A DNA stretch of 64,000 nucleotides from Pseudoalteromonas xiamenensis (GTDB lineage Bacteria; Pseudomonadota; Gammaproteobacteria; Enterobacterales; Alteromonadaceae), in the NCBI RefSeq assembly GCF_042431545.1, contig NZ_JBHLYX010000031.1; one strand, written 5' to 3'. This document shows, one piece after another, positions 17,149 to 26,022 of the stretch. Both the position numbers and the translations under genes were made by a program. The notes under the pieces were generated by a model, which was not told the origin of the DNA, did no database searches, and saw only the letters and a program-made list of their open reading frames with translations. Each line of letters opens with the position of its first letter. The first letter of the stretch is position 1.

Positions 17149-17685
17149 TTGCTTTCTTTTCCAATCTCATTACCTTGTAAGTGGTATTCAGGTTCCTTTG
17201 ATAGGCCTGAACTTCGCATGATTTCTCGTTATCTTCAATCTTGGTTGCTCGAAGAAGGTTCATTAACTGCGCGGCTGAAAGCAACCTGTGAAGAATTTTT
17301 TGTAGAAGTGCTCAGTGAATCTCGTCAACCTGTACCTGATGAATTATCTCGCCTTTTCCATGACGACGAAATAAAAATGTGGTGCCGAGAAGTGTTGCTT
17401 TGGTGTGATAATCAACCCGTTGTCTACGCTCAGAGTTGGATACCAGAATCTTTGCAAGCTATGACCAAGCTAGGTACAACCCCACTTGGTGAGGTGTTAT
17501 TTCAAACACCAAAGTGGACTAGAGGTGAAGTTGAAATAACGCTCATCGATGAACCTTTATACGAATTGCTCGATAAACTAAACCTCAAACATGAGACTAA
17601 AAGTGCTCGACGTAGTGTTTTTACACAAGGTGAGTTTAGTATGTTAGTGTGTGAAGCCTTTTTATTGGAACCAAAGAAAACATGA
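17149..17685 (+). CDS. ubiC: Chorismate pyruvate-lyase UbiC
   Basis: Cleaves chorismate to 4-hydroxybenzoate and pyruvate, the entry to ubiquinone synthesis. The 178 residues match the family in WLLEEGSLTARLKATC (E. coli WLLLEDSMTKRF), a central REVLLWCDNQP, LGTTPLGEVLF, and the C-terminal ARRSVFTQGEFSMLVCEAFL with the catalytic Glu. No ATG or GTG is available: a stop codon lies in frame at 17140, leaving a TTG at 17149 (or ATT at 17143) as start. The ubiA ATG overlaps its stop by four bases. Confidence 0.93.
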   Translation: MLSFPISLPCKWYSGSFDRPELRMISRYLQSWLLEEGSLTARLKATCEEFFVEVLSESRQPVPDELSRLFHDDEIKMWCREVLLWCDNQPVVYAQSWIPESLQAMTKLGTTPLGEVLFQTPKWTRGEVEITLIDEPLYELLDKLNLKHETKSARRSVFTQGEFSMLVCEAFLLEPKKT

Positions 17686-18554
17686 CCTTTTCATTAATAC
17701 GTCAGCACTGGCCTTATTATCAACAGCTTATGCGTACCGATAAACCGATAGGGACATTCCTGCTGCTTTGGCCAACGATGTGGGCATTGTGGATCGCGAA
17801 TGAAGGTTTTCCACCTTGGTTATTATTGTTTGTGTTCACAGCTGGTGTTTTTGTTATGCGAAGTGCGGGTTGCGTTATTAATGATTACGCCGATAGACGT
17901 GTAGATGGGGCTGTAAAGCGCACATCGCAACGACCTCTTGCCAGTGGAAAAGTGACCTCGCGAGAAGCATTGACCTTATTTGCGGTGCTTCTTTTATGCG
18001 CATTTGTATTGGTGTTGTTTTTAAATTGGCAAACAATTGCATTGTCTTTTGGTGCGTTGGCATTGGCAACGCTTTACCCCTTCATGAAACGATTTACTCA
18101 CTTACCTCAATTCGTTTTGGGTGCGGCCTTCAGTTTTGCTATACCAATGGTGTTTATGGCTTCAAACGAAAATACACCGCTTTTGGCGTGGGCATTGTTT
18201 ACAGCAAATTGTTTATGGACAGTTGCTTACGATACGATGTATGCAATGGTGGACAGAGATGATGATCTGCAAATAGGGGTTAAATCCACGGCGATTCTAT
18301 TTGGCAAAGCAGACAGGCAAATTATCTTTGCATTAAATGCCGTATTTGTTGCCATTTTGGTTGGCGTTGGTTTGACGCTGAATTTTGGGATTAGCTATTG
18401 GGTGGCACTAAGTATTGCCACCGCATTATTGCTCTACCAACAAAAACTCATCCACCAAAGAGAAAGGGAAGCGTGTTTTAAAGCCTTTTTAAACAACCAC
18501 TACGTGGGAATGTTTGTTTTTGTTGGTATCGTTTTGCAGTATGTAAGTATTTAG
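17682..18554 (+). CDS. ubiA: 4-hydroxybenzoate octaprenyltransferase UbiA
   Basis: Inner membrane enzyme that prenylates 4-hydroxybenzoate in ubiquinone synthesis. The 290 residues carry both Asp-rich prenyl diphosphate motifs, INDYADRRVDGAVKRT and YDTMYAMVDRDDD, among about eight hydrophobic helices. Its ATG overlaps the ubiC stop (ATGA), giving a coupled ubiCA operon as in E. coli. The stop overlaps the last four bases of the convergent LysR-type gene, leaving no room for a terminator. Confidence 0.97.
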   Translation: MTFSLIRQHWPYYQQLMRTDKPIGTFLLLWPTMWALWIANEGFPPWLLLFVFTAGVFVMRSAGCVINDYADRRVDGAVKRTSQRPLASGKVTSREALTLFAVLLLCAFVLVLFLNWQTIALSFGALALATLYPFMKRFTHLPQFVLGAAFSFAIPMVFMASNENTPLLAWALFTANCLWTVAYDTMYAMVDRDDDLQIGVKSTAILFGKADRQIIFALNAVFVAILVGVGLTLNFGISYWVALSIATALLLYQQKLIHQREREACFKAFLNNHYVGMFVFVGIVLQYVSI

Positions 18555-19444
18555 CTTACATACTGTCCATCTTGAGCTGTTTTTTCAATCAAAGATAACA
18601 AATGAGTGATGTAGTTGGACGCACCTAAATTGTGGTTTGTCTGTACTACTAACTGCTCTTGTTCTAGCGCCTTGTTTGTTTTCAACATCACCAAATCAGC
18701 ATCTTGCGCCACTGTTTTGGCATGCTCAATACTTGCGATAGCGAAACTTGAGCTCGTTTTCAAACCTTGAATAACTTGCTCGATGTTGCCAATTTTTACG
18801 CTAGTCGCTTTATTTAAGCCATCGATGACTTCGTTTAGCATTGTTTGTACTTGTTTCGACTGCGAGAAACAGCCAAACATAGAGTACTGAAGCAACTCTT
18901 CACGACGAATGATGTCTTTTGAGGCAAGCGGGTGGTGCTTCGCAACAAACATAACAAGCTGGTCAGGCAAGTGCACATCACTTTCAATCTGACACGCTTT
19001 CTGTAAAAAGACGCTGATGTCAATTTCACCGAGTTGTAACTTACGACTAAGCTCCTGCTCATCTTGAAGTTGCATCTCAATCTTCACATTCGGGAAGTCA
19101 GCTAAAAACTGGCCACATGAAAGAGGAACAATTTTGCTGGCTTGATTGGTATAGCCAATCACCAAACGCTGTTGATCACGACCAAACAAACTTTGATGAA
19201 TTTGTTTTTTGGTGTGTTCAAGTTCAGTTAGGGTATTTTTGCAATACGCTAAGAACAATTCGCCTTGTTCAGTTAATTTGACTGAACGAGTTGAACGTTT
19301 TACAAGTTCACATCCAATTTCCTCTTCGAGGGTTTGAATGCTACGAGTTAAAGCAGATGTACTAATATTGGTTTGCTCAGCAGCTTGGCGAAAATGACGC
19401 AAACTACCAAGCGCCAAAAACTGCTCGAGTTGATCAAATCTCAT
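18551..19444 (-). CDS. LysR-type transcriptional regulator
   Basis: A 297-residue LysR-family protein: N-terminal winged helix-turn-helix (LEQFLALGSLRHFRQAAEQ, then SALTRSIQTLEEEIGCELVK) and a periplasmic-binding-like effector domain from about residue 90. No target can be deduced, since its neighbours are a convergent ubiA and, upstream, a separate HD-GYP gene on the same strand. The effector domain looks divergent and gives no ligand hint. Confidence 0.9.
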   Translation of the reverse strand: MRFDQLEQFLALGSLRHFRQAAEQTNISTSALTRSIQTLEEEIGCELVKRSTRSVKLTEQGELFLAYCKNTLTELEHTKKQIHQSLFGRDQQRLVIGYTNQASKIVPLSCGQFLADFPNVKIEMQLQDEQELSRKLQLGEIDISVFLQKACQIESDVHLPDQLVMFVAKHHPLASKDIIRREELLQYSMFGCFSQSKQVQTMLNEVIDGLNKATSVKIGNIEQVIQGLKTSSSFAIASIEHAKTVAQDADLVMLKTNKALEQEQLVVQTNHNLGASNYITHLLSLIEKTAQDGQYVS

Positions 19445-19554
19445 AAGAAATTCCTTTTAATTCCTGTTTTTTACACTTTGTAGTGTATTGTCTCTGATTC
19501 TACTACAAGTGCGTTTTTTAGAAAAGTGAATTCTTTTACAATAAAGTTACATTT

Positions 19555-21084
19555 TTAGTCGGGATAACAGTCTCTTATCGCGATGAATTTATCCAAATTT
19601 GCAACAAATAGCTCGACTAAATTTGGATCAAAATGTTTCCCTTTTTCGGCCTTAATCAATTCAATGACTTTTTCCATAGGCCAAGCTGGTTTATAGCATC
19701 TATCGCTGCCTAATGCATCAAATACGTCAGCAAGGGCAGTAATTCGACCAACGATATTAATGTCTTTTCCTGCAAGACCTTGAGGGTATCCTGAACCATC
19801 CCATTTCTCATGATGCTCTCTTGCGATTATTGCGCCGCATCGTAGAATCTCATTTTGAGAATTTTTCAATATCTCGTAGCCCATTTCAGCATGAGTTTGC
19901 ATGACCGCCCATTCTTCCGGGTCGAGCTTGTCAGGTTTATTCAATATTCGGTCTGGAATGCTGATTTTACCCACGTCATGAAGGGGCGAAGCCAGTTTTA
20001 TTATTTCGGAACGGTAAGCATTTAATCCGCACAATTGCGCAAGAAGTTGACTGTAATGCGCGACCCTTTTCACGTGAGAGCCGGTTTCTTTTGAACGTTT
20101 TTCAACCGCTTCACCCAAAATATAGGATAATTCTTTTTGAGATTCTTTAATGCTCTCGCGCAATCGTAGATTGTCATATGCCATTGCAATGTTATTTGCG
20201 AAAAATTCAAGCAAGTGATAATCAGTTTCCTGCAAGTGCGACTCTTTATTTACATACAACATTGTTTCCAACCCGCCTTGGGTATGGAAATAACCTACGT
20301 AGGTTTTCTCGTCACAGCTTGAAGAGTGTTTCGCGCGAGCTGATACAATGCTTTTGACCACTGGTTCAGGAATGTGATTACAGGTTGCTACGCGGTTTTC
20401 GCCTGATGCTGCAAGCAAGGTGAAGTCTTGAGGAGGATTGGCGTCATTATTTACTGCGGCCACGCAGTAAATCTCTGTATCTGAAATGCCCATAATATCT
20501 GTCACATGACCTAAAATAGTCGAGGCAAACTCATTTATGCTGTTGCATTGCAAAAAGCTTGAAGATGCTTCAATGATGCGTTCAAGCCCTTTTTTGGCTT
20601 TGTTGATCGTTAGGATGTCACGGTAAGAGCGTAGTGCGGAGTAAAGTAACGTTTTTAGTTTAACGGAAGTCAGTTCGGTTTTGTTTTTGTAATCGTTGAT
20701 ATCATAATCACGAATGACAGCCTCTTCGGGGGCTTCGCCGGGTTGTCCTGTTCTGAGAATGAGACGAATTTCAGCGTTGCCTAGCGATTCTCGGATGTAT
20801 TTGATGAGTTCGAGCCCAGCATGATTAGTTTCCATCACTACATCGACCAACGCAACAGCAATACTAAATTGCCCACTTTCAAAAAATTCGATAGCTTCTT
20901 TTGCTGAGTAAGCATGATGAAATTCGAGGCGTTTGTCTGAAAAGCGAAAATCGCTAAGTACGAGCTTAGTAACTTGATGTATGTCCTGCTCATCATCAAT
21001 GATCAGGACATGCCATTTGTCGTCTTTGAGCGGCGCATCAATGCTGGCGGTCACCGGCTCTTCAGAAAACAAAAAGTCGCTCAT
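19555..21084 (-). CDS. Response regulator with DUF3369 and HD-GYP domains
   Basis: A 509-residue c-di-GMP phosphodiesterase candidate. Residues about 25-150 are a receiver domain (LIIDDEQDI acidic pocket, phospho-Asp in VALVDVVME, Lys in INDYKNKTE). A DUF3369 sensor domain follows. The C-terminal HD-GYP domain is intact: SPLHDVGKISIPD and REHHEKWDGSGYP. The ATG at 21084 has an AGG about eight bases upstream; the GTG two codons earlier is less likely. No partner kinase is next to it. It lies 60 bases downstream of the DUF2721 gene. Confidence 0.92.
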   Translation of the reverse strand: MSDFLFSEEPVTASIDAPLKDDKWHVLIIDDEQDIHQVTKLVLSDFRFSDKRLEFHHAYSAKEAIEFFESGQFSIAVALVDVVMETNHAGLELIKYIRESLGNAEIRLILRTGQPGEAPEEAVIRDYDINDYKNKTELTSVKLKTLLYSALRSYRDILTINKAKKGLERIIEASSSFLQCNSINEFASTILGHVTDIMGISDTEIYCVAAVNNDANPPQDFTLLAASGENRVATCNHIPEPVVKSIVSARAKHSSSCDEKTYVGYFHTQGGLETMLYVNKESHLQETDYHLLEFFANNIAMAYDNLRLRESIKESQKELSYILGEAVEKRSKETGSHVKRVAHYSQLLAQLCGLNAYRSEIIKLASPLHDVGKISIPDRILNKPDKLDPEEWAVMQTHAEMGYEILKNSQNEILRCGAIIAREHHEKWDGSGYPQGLAGKDINIVGRITALADVFDALGSDRCYKPAWPMEKVIELIKAEKGKHFDPNLVELFVANLDKFIAIRDCYPD

Positions 21085-21144
21085 AGTCACCTGCTAAAAA
21101 AGGATTTTGTATTTTTTAGTATAGTCGGTGATGTGAAAAGCGAG

Positions 21145-21543
21145 TTATTCAGCGGATTTTTTTTTCTCTATATTGCTGAGTTCAATTGAAATTGCATCGC
21201 AAGAAATGTGGATTTCGTAGAGTGATAACAATAAAGACAGGGTCAGGCCACATAAACTAATTCCAAACAGCCATATACCCAAATGCGTCATTTCAATAAA
21301 AATCGCAAACATTGAGAGTGTACACAAAATGAAGGCAACGACTCCCCACACTTGCATTCGGCGAATTAAATTGATGCGTTTACGTAAATTTTCAATTTGC
21401 GCAACAACAAGTGGGCGAATGGAGTCGCCTTCACGGGCATTGAGTTCTCGGATCAGCTGAGCCAATACTAAAAATCGGTTGGTGTATGCTAAAAGCAATA
21501 AAGAAATAGCAGGAAAGAGTAAAGCGGGCGTTGTTAACGTCAT
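21145..21543 (-). CDS. DUF2721 family membrane protein
   Basis: A 132-residue protein of the DUF2721 family, function unknown. It begins with a hydrophobic segment (PALLFPAISLLLLAYTNRFL), then a charged helical region (IRELNAREGD to LRKRINLIRRMQ), then two membrane helices and a short charged tail. It is divergent from the DUF2007 gene, with about 55 bases between starts, and may share a transcript with the HD-GYP gene downstream. Confidence 0.8.
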   Translation of the reverse strand: MTLTTPALLFPAISLLLLAYTNRFLVLAQLIRELNAREGDSIRPLVVAQIENLRKRINLIRRMQVWGVVAFILCTLSMFAIFIEMTHLGIWLFGISLCGLTLSLLLSLYEIHISCDAISIELSNIEKKKSAE

Positions 21544-21598
21544 AGTTTCACAAATTGGTATAGACTCAAAGGGTAGTGTTAAACATAGGGGGAAATGG

Positions 21599-21931
21599 AT
21601 GACAACTCAAGAGGTTGACGATCCTTTTATTTGGCAATGTGTGTACATGGCCGAACACCAACTAGAAGCGCATATTGTTCGTGGACTGTTGACTCAGGCT
21701 GGTATTCAAACGCATCTAAAAGGAGAATTTCTTCAAGGCGCGTTGGGTGAAATCCCGTTTGAACAAACTCGCGTTCAAGTTATGGTCTACGCGATAAAAT
21801 TAGCCCGAGCGCAACAAATCTTGGTAAACTATCAACAACAACAAAAAACCCATTGGCAGTGTCCTGTTTGCCATGAAGAAAATGGACCTGCATTTGACTA
21901 TTGCTGGTCTTGTGAGACGCAAAGAATATGA
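21599..21931 (+). CDS. DUF2007 family protein with C-terminal zinc ribbon
   Basis: A 110-residue protein: an N-terminal DUF2007 domain (YMAEHQLEAHIVRGLLTQAG, then the short-chain LKGEFLQGALGEIPFEQTRV), followed by four Cys (CPVCHEE...YCWSC) likely to bind zinc. Family members are called putative signal-transducing proteins, without a proven role. The ATG at 21599 has GGGGG six bases upstream; an open frame upstream crosses the divergent DUF2721 start. Its stop overlaps the following yjaG-like gene by four bases. Confidence 0.82.
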   Translation: MTTQEVDDPFIWQCVYMAEHQLEAHIVRGLLTQAGIQTHLKGEFLQGALGEIPFEQTRVQVMVYAIKLARAQQILVNYQQQQKTHWQCPVCHEENGPAFDYCWSCETQRI

Positions 21932-22521
21932 ATAAAGCAAATAATTTTCAGCGTATTAGAGAGTTGAGTTATGTGCAGAAGGCAGCGCTTGCTGGCGCTG
22001 TCCTTGAACGTATGTTGCCGAATTACGGTCTTTTTACAGAAGCGACTGGATTTGGCGATGAAACGGTATTGCGTAGCGCATTAAATGTGTGCTGGGAAAA
22101 GCTAATGCTGCCAAAAAGCAAAATCAGTTTAGAAAAGCAGGTTGAGAAAGTTGAACCGCTTGTACCTGAACTCACTGATTTTGATATGTTTGGAACTTAT
22201 TTAGCCATCGATACTGCCACGGCGCTTTTGGGATTTATGCACGGAATGATGGCAAAAGATGACCAAGAGTTTGTGAGTATAGCCAAAATTTCTCAAGCGA
22301 CAGTCGCGCGCTACATCGAGTTTTTATTGGAAAGTGAAGGTGTTGAGCCTGACAACAAATTGGTCCGTGAACACCCTCTTATGCAATACGAAATTGAAGT
22401 GTTGGGTGAGCTAATCGACTTCGTTGAACAAAACGGTCGTGTAACGCCAGAATCGGTTCGTGAATTGAAGGCGTTAGCCGTTGCTGACGGCCAAACTAAT
22501 ATTGGGTTAGAACTGAATTAA
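21928..22521 (+). CDS. YjaG family protein (DUF416)
   Basis: A 197-residue helical cytoplasmic protein of the DUF416/YjaG family (KAALAGAVLERMLPNYGLF; TYLAIDTATALLGFMHGMM; REHPLMQYEIEVLGEL). The function is unknown. It is coupled to the DUF2007 gene by an ATGA overlap and precedes tsaD by 58 bases in the same direction, so co-transcription is possible. Confidence 0.85.
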   Translation: MNKANNFQRIRELSYVQKAALAGAVLERMLPNYGLFTEATGFGDETVLRSALNVCWEKLMLPKSKISLEKQVEKVEPLVPELTDFDMFGTYLAIDTATALLGFMHGMMAKDDQEFVSIAKISQATVARYIEFLLESEGVEPDNKLVREHPLMQYEIEVLGELIDFVEQNGRVTPESVRELKALAVADGQTNIGLELN

Positions 22522-22579
22522 TCCATTATCGAGCTTTTCGGTTTAAGTAAAGAAATAGAGTTGAGTAAGGAGAAATGCG

Positions 22580-23593
22580 TTGCGCATTTTAGGCATTGAA
22601 TCCTCGTGTGATGAAACGGGTATTGCGATTTATGATGATGAGCTTGGACTTCTTGCGCATCAACTATACAGTCAAGTAAAGGTGCATGCCGATTACGGTG
22701 GCGTTGTGCCTGAGCTCGCGTCGCGCGATCACGTACGTAAAACATTGCCTTTAATCCAAGCTGCATTTGAACAAGCAGGGTGTGGACCTGAGTCCCTTGA
22801 CGGAGTGGCATATACGGCAGGTCCTGGACTTGTTGGCGCGCTGCTTGTTGGTACTTCTATTGGCCGCTCTTTAGCATATGGTTGGGGACTCCCCGCCGTT
22901 GCCGTCCATCACATGGAAGGGCATTTGCTTGCGCCGATGCTTGAACCTGAAGCGCCTGAATTTCCATTTGTTGCTCTGTTGGTTTCCGGTGGTCACACCA
23001 TGATGGTGAAAGTAGCAGGCATTGGCGAATATGAAGTGCTCGGTGAGTCCGTTGACGACGCGGCTGGTGAAGCGTTTGATAAAACTGCAAAACTATTGGG
23101 GTTAGATTATCCAGGCGGACCTTTACTCGCTAAAATGGCAGAGCAAGGTGTAGATGGACGATTCCAATTCCCTCGACCAATGACCGATAGACCAGGCCTC
23201 GATTTTAGCTTTAGCGGATTAAAAACCGCAGCGGCAAACACCATACGCAGTGAAGGTGATGACGCGCAAACGAAAGCCGATATTGCCCACGCTTTTCAAA
23301 GTGCAGTGATTGATACACTCGCGATAAAATGTAAACGAGCGCTTAAAGAAACGGGCATCAATCGTCTCGTTATCGCCGGTGGCGTAAGTGCAAACAAAGC
23401 GCTTAGAGAAAAACTTGAGCGAGTGATGATAGGCATGAAAGGCAAAGTTTATTACCCTCGCACTGAATTCTGCACAGATAACGGCGCGATGATAGCCTAT
23501 GCAGGTATGCAACGTTTGAAAGCGGGTCAATTCGCTGAGTTGGATATGAAAACAAAGGCTCGTTGGCCTTTAGATAGTTTACTCCCGCTCTGA
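22580..23593 (+). CDS. tsaD: tRNA N6-adenosine threonylcarbamoyltransferase TsaD
   Basis: TsaD transfers the threonylcarbamoyl group to A37 of ANN-decoding tRNAs, working with TsaB, TsaE and TsaC. The 337 residues have RILGIESSCDETG, the metal-binding HHMEGH, VSGGHTMMV and GGVSANKALR. The start is a TTG at 22580 with AAGGAG nine bases upstream; an ATG five bases earlier is out of frame. The stop overlaps the convergent plsY by 15 bases. The tsaD-plsY-folB grouping matches E. coli. Confidence 0.96.
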   Translation: MRILGIESSCDETGIAIYDDELGLLAHQLYSQVKVHADYGGVVPELASRDHVRKTLPLIQAAFEQAGCGPESLDGVAYTAGPGLVGALLVGTSIGRSLAYGWGLPAVAVHHMEGHLLAPMLEPEAPEFPFVALLVSGGHTMMVKVAGIGEYEVLGESVDDAAGEAFDKTAKLLGLDYPGGPLLAKMAEQGVDGRFQFPRPMTDRPGLDFSFSGLKTAAANTIRSEGDDAQTKADIAHAFQSAVIDTLAIKCKRALKETGINRLVIAGGVSANKALREKLERVMIGMKGKVYYPRTEFCTDNGAMIAYAGMQRLKAGQFAELDMKTKARWPLDSLLPL

Positions 23594-24172
23594 TTTTTTA
23601 CCGACTTTGGGTTCCTTACCTTGCCATAAGCGTTTGATGTTTGCACGATGACGGAAAATGATAAGCACCGTTAAAAACGTAACTGGCAAGGTATAAAGCG
23701 GTTTAATGAGGAAGGTATAAAGTGGAGCCAACCCCACGGTAATAATCGCCGCTAACGACGAGTAGCGTGTTATCCACAAAATCAAAATCCAAGTTGCAAC
23801 GAGCAGCCCTGCTAACGATAAACCAATCGGCAGCAATGCACCAAAGGCTGTCGCTACCGCTTTCCCGCCGTTGAAATGAAAAAAAACAGGGTAGATGTGA
23901 CCAAGGCATGCGCACACCGCGATGGTGCCAAGCCAAATTGGTTCAATTTGCAAAAAGTATGCACCCCAAACTGGGATCGTACCTTTTAGCACGTCACTGA
24001 CCAACACCAACAGAGCGGGTAGCTTCCCACCCAAACGTAACACGTTCGTCGCGCCGGGATTATTTGAGCCAGCAAAGCGTGGATCAGGCAAGCGAAATAT
24101 TCGACAAACCAGAATAGCTGACGAGATAGAACCCATTAAGTAGGCAACCAGACACATTACACCGATTAACAC
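23579..24172 (-). CDS. plsY: Glycerol-3-phosphate acyltransferase PlsY
   Basis: Inner membrane enzyme that acylates glycerol 3-phosphate from acyl-phosphate, the first phospholipid step. The 197 residues hold about five membrane helices and the three signature motifs GSNNPGATN, HFNGGKAVATAFGA and the final FRHRANIKRLWQGKE. The likely start is a GTG at 24172, because the conserved region begins at once (VAYLMGSISSAILVCR). It is convergent with tsaD and divergent from folB. Confidence 0.95.
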   Translation of the reverse strand: MLIGVMCLVAYLMGSISSAILVCRIFRLPDPRFAGSNNPGATNVLRLGGKLPALLVLVSDVLKGTIPVWGAYFLQIEPIWLGTIAVCACLGHIYPVFFHFNGGKAVATAFGALLPIGLSLAGLLVATWILILWITRYSSLAAIITVGLAPLYTFLIKPLYTLPVTFLTVLIIFRHRANIKRLWQGKEPKVGKKSERE

Positions 24173-24314
24173 ACGTTTCCTTATTTTTTAATCATTGGTT
24201 TTAGGCTATTATCGCCACTTCCGCCTATTTGGCTGCGTTCGTCTTGAACGGTTCATGAATATCTGTGAACTACTGACAGCGGGAAGCCATAACCCTAACC
24301 AATTTGGAGTAAGC

Positions 24315-24665
24315 ATGGATAAGGTTTATATCTCACAGTTACATGTTGAGACAATAATAGGAGTGTACGACTTTGAGAAAGAAAGTAAACAAAGCTTGTA
24401 CTTCGATGTTGAAATGCTTACCGACATTCGTGAAGCCGCGAAGACGGATGACATCCAACTTGCCGTCGATTATGCAAAAGTAAGTGAACGGATTGAACAG
24501 GTTTGCCAACAAGTCACTGTCGAGTTGCTTGAAACGTTAATTGAAATGTTAGCGGCAATGATCTTATCCGAGTTCTCAGTGGCACAGGTAACGCTTCGAG
24601 TGAGCAAACCTCAAGCGGTTGCGAAAGCATCAACCGTTGGGGTCGAAATTACGCGCTCGCGTTAG
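24315..24665 (+). CDS. folB: Dihydroneopterin aldolase FolB
   Basis: Converts 7,8-dihydroneopterin to 6-hydroxymethyl-dihydropterin and glycolaldehyde in folate synthesis. The 116 residues fit the family (E. coli 122): LHVETIIGVYDFEKESKQ, DIREAAKTDDIQLAVDYAKV, and a C-terminal VTLRVSKPQAVAKA with the active-site Lys. The ATG at 24315 has GGAG eight bases upstream, which rules out the longer upstream frame. The next enzyme of the pathway, folK, follows after 15 bases. Confidence 0.95.
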   Translation: MDKVYISQLHVETIIGVYDFEKESKQSLYFDVEMLTDIREAAKTDDIQLAVDYAKVSERIEQVCQQVTVELLETLIEMLAAMILSEFSVAQVTLRVSKPQAVAKASTVGVEITRSR

Positions 24666-24680
24666 GGGTAGATCCGCAGT

Positions 24681-25166
24681 ATGGCAAGAGTCTTTATAAG
24701 TATTGGCAGTAATGTCGATAGAGAAACAAATTTCCGCCGTGGTTTGGATACGTTAAGGCAGCATTTTCCTGACTATTTACATTCAAACGTATACGAAAGC
24801 GAAGCGGTTGGTTTTAGTGGTAATCCTTTTTACAACTCTGTGTTTGCGATGGAAACGTCGTTACCGCTTGAAGAATTGTGTGCGCTTTTGAAACAAATCG
24901 AGCGTGATCATGGCCGAAAGCCAAGTGATAAAAAGTTCAGTCCCCGTACACTTGACCTTGATATCTTGCTCTACGACGATATTGTGTGCGATGTACCTGC
25001 ACAATTACCACGCCATGAAATCGAAAAGAATGCGTTTGTACTTCAGCCGATGGCTGAGATCGCCCCTGATTTAGTGCATCCCGTAACGGGTGTTACGCTT
25101 GCTGAGATGTGGCAACAATACGATAAGACCCAACAGAAACTATGGAAAGTGGAGTTTCCAACGTAA
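24681..25166 (+). CDS. folK: 6-hydroxymethyl-dihydropterin pyrophosphokinase FolK
   Basis: Transfers pyrophosphate from ATP to the FolB product. The 161 residues show ISIGSNVDRETNFRRGL, SKFSPRTLDLD-type HPPK signature (FSPRTLDLDILLYDD) and PRHEIEKNAFVLQPM. It lies between folB and uppP; its stop overlaps the uppP ATG (TAATG), so the three genes are probably one operon. Confidence 0.96.
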   Translation: MARVFISIGSNVDRETNFRRGLDTLRQHFPDYLHSNVYESEAVGFSGNPFYNSVFAMETSLPLEELCALLKQIERDHGRKPSDKKFSPRTLDLDILLYDDIVCDVPAQLPRHEIEKNAFVLQPMAEIAPDLVHPVTGVTLAEMWQQYDKTQQKLWKVEFPT

Positions 25167-25972
25167 TGAGTTTAATTGAAATTATTGTCCTTGCACTGAT
25201 CCAAGGCTTTACTGAGTTTTTACCTATTTCAAGTTCTGCACACCTTATTCTTCCATCACAAGTACTGGGTTGGCAGGACCAAGGTGAAGCGTTCGATGTC
25301 GCTGTGCATATGGGGAGTTTGCTTGCGGTGTTGATTTATTTTCGCAAAGAAGTCGCTGATATATTAATGGCTTGGTTTGCTTCATTTGGAAAACAAGGGC
25401 AAACGGACGATAGTCGCTTGGGCTGGTACATCATCCTAGCAACCATTCCCGCCGTTGTTATTGGCTATTTAACCAAAGATTTTGTTGAAGTTTACGCTCG
25501 TAATGCGTGGGTGATTGCGACAACGACCATCCTATTTGGTTTATTACTTTGGTATGCAGATGTTAAAGCGCAGCAAACTAAAACTATTTACCAACTGAAT
25601 TGGAAAAGTGCGCTTCTGATAGGGTTTTCTCAAGTCATTGCCGCGTTGTTTCCGGGGACATCTCGTTCTGGGATCACGATGACGACAGGGTTATTACTTG
25701 GTCTAAACAAACAAAGCGCTGCGCGCTTTTCATTTTTGATGTCTATTCCAGTGATCCTCGCTGCCGGTTCTTATTACACGTATAAACTGATTTCTTCAGA
25801 GGCTACGGTCGATTGGGGGATGTTGTTAACAGGTAGCGTACTGTCATTCGTTTCAGCGTTTACGTGTATTCATTTCTTCTTAAAAGTCATTGAGCGTATG
25901 GGAATGTTCCCATTTGTTGTTTATCGACTGTTGCTTGGTGTCGGTTTGTTTATTTTCTTGATGTGGGCTTAA
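25166..25972 (+). CDS. uppP: Undecaprenyl-diphosphatase UppP (BacA)
   Basis: Inner membrane phosphatase that recycles undecaprenyl pyrophosphate for peptidoglycan and lipopolysaccharide synthesis and gives bacitracin tolerance. The 268 residues contain QGFTEFLPISSSAHLIL and AALFPGTSRSGITM, the two catalytic motifs, and seven to eight hydrophobic helices. The ATG at 25166 overlaps the folK stop; an ATG at 25142 would only add a non-conserved octapeptide. Confidence 0.96.
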   Translation: MSLIEIIVLALIQGFTEFLPISSSAHLILPSQVLGWQDQGEAFDVAVHMGSLLAVLIYFRKEVADILMAWFASFGKQGQTDDSRLGWYIILATIPAVVIGYLTKDFVEVYARNAWVIATTTILFGLLLWYADVKAQQTKTIYQLNWKSALLIGFSQVIAALFPGTSRSGITMTTGLLLGLNKQSAARFSFLMSIPVILAAGSYYTYKLISSEATVDWGMLLTGSVLSFVSAFTCIHFFLKVIERMGMFPFVVYRLLLGVGLFIFLMWA

Positions 25973-25992
25973 TCGTTACCGCCTAATGGAAC

Positions 25993-26021
25993 AAAAAATG
26001 GAGCACTTGGCTCCATTTTTT
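25993..26021. terminator. Bidirectional terminator between uppP and cca
   Basis: Twelve-base perfect stem AAAAAATGGAGC / GCTCCATTTTTT with an ACTTG loop. It serves uppP on the plus strand and, one base after the stop, cca on the minus strand; both directions end in at least five T. Confidence 0.9.
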
Positions 26022-26022
26022 A

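Noticed and set aside
24195..24314. Longer folB start
   Set aside because: The 40 extra residues have no family support and the ATG at 24315 has a good GGAG.
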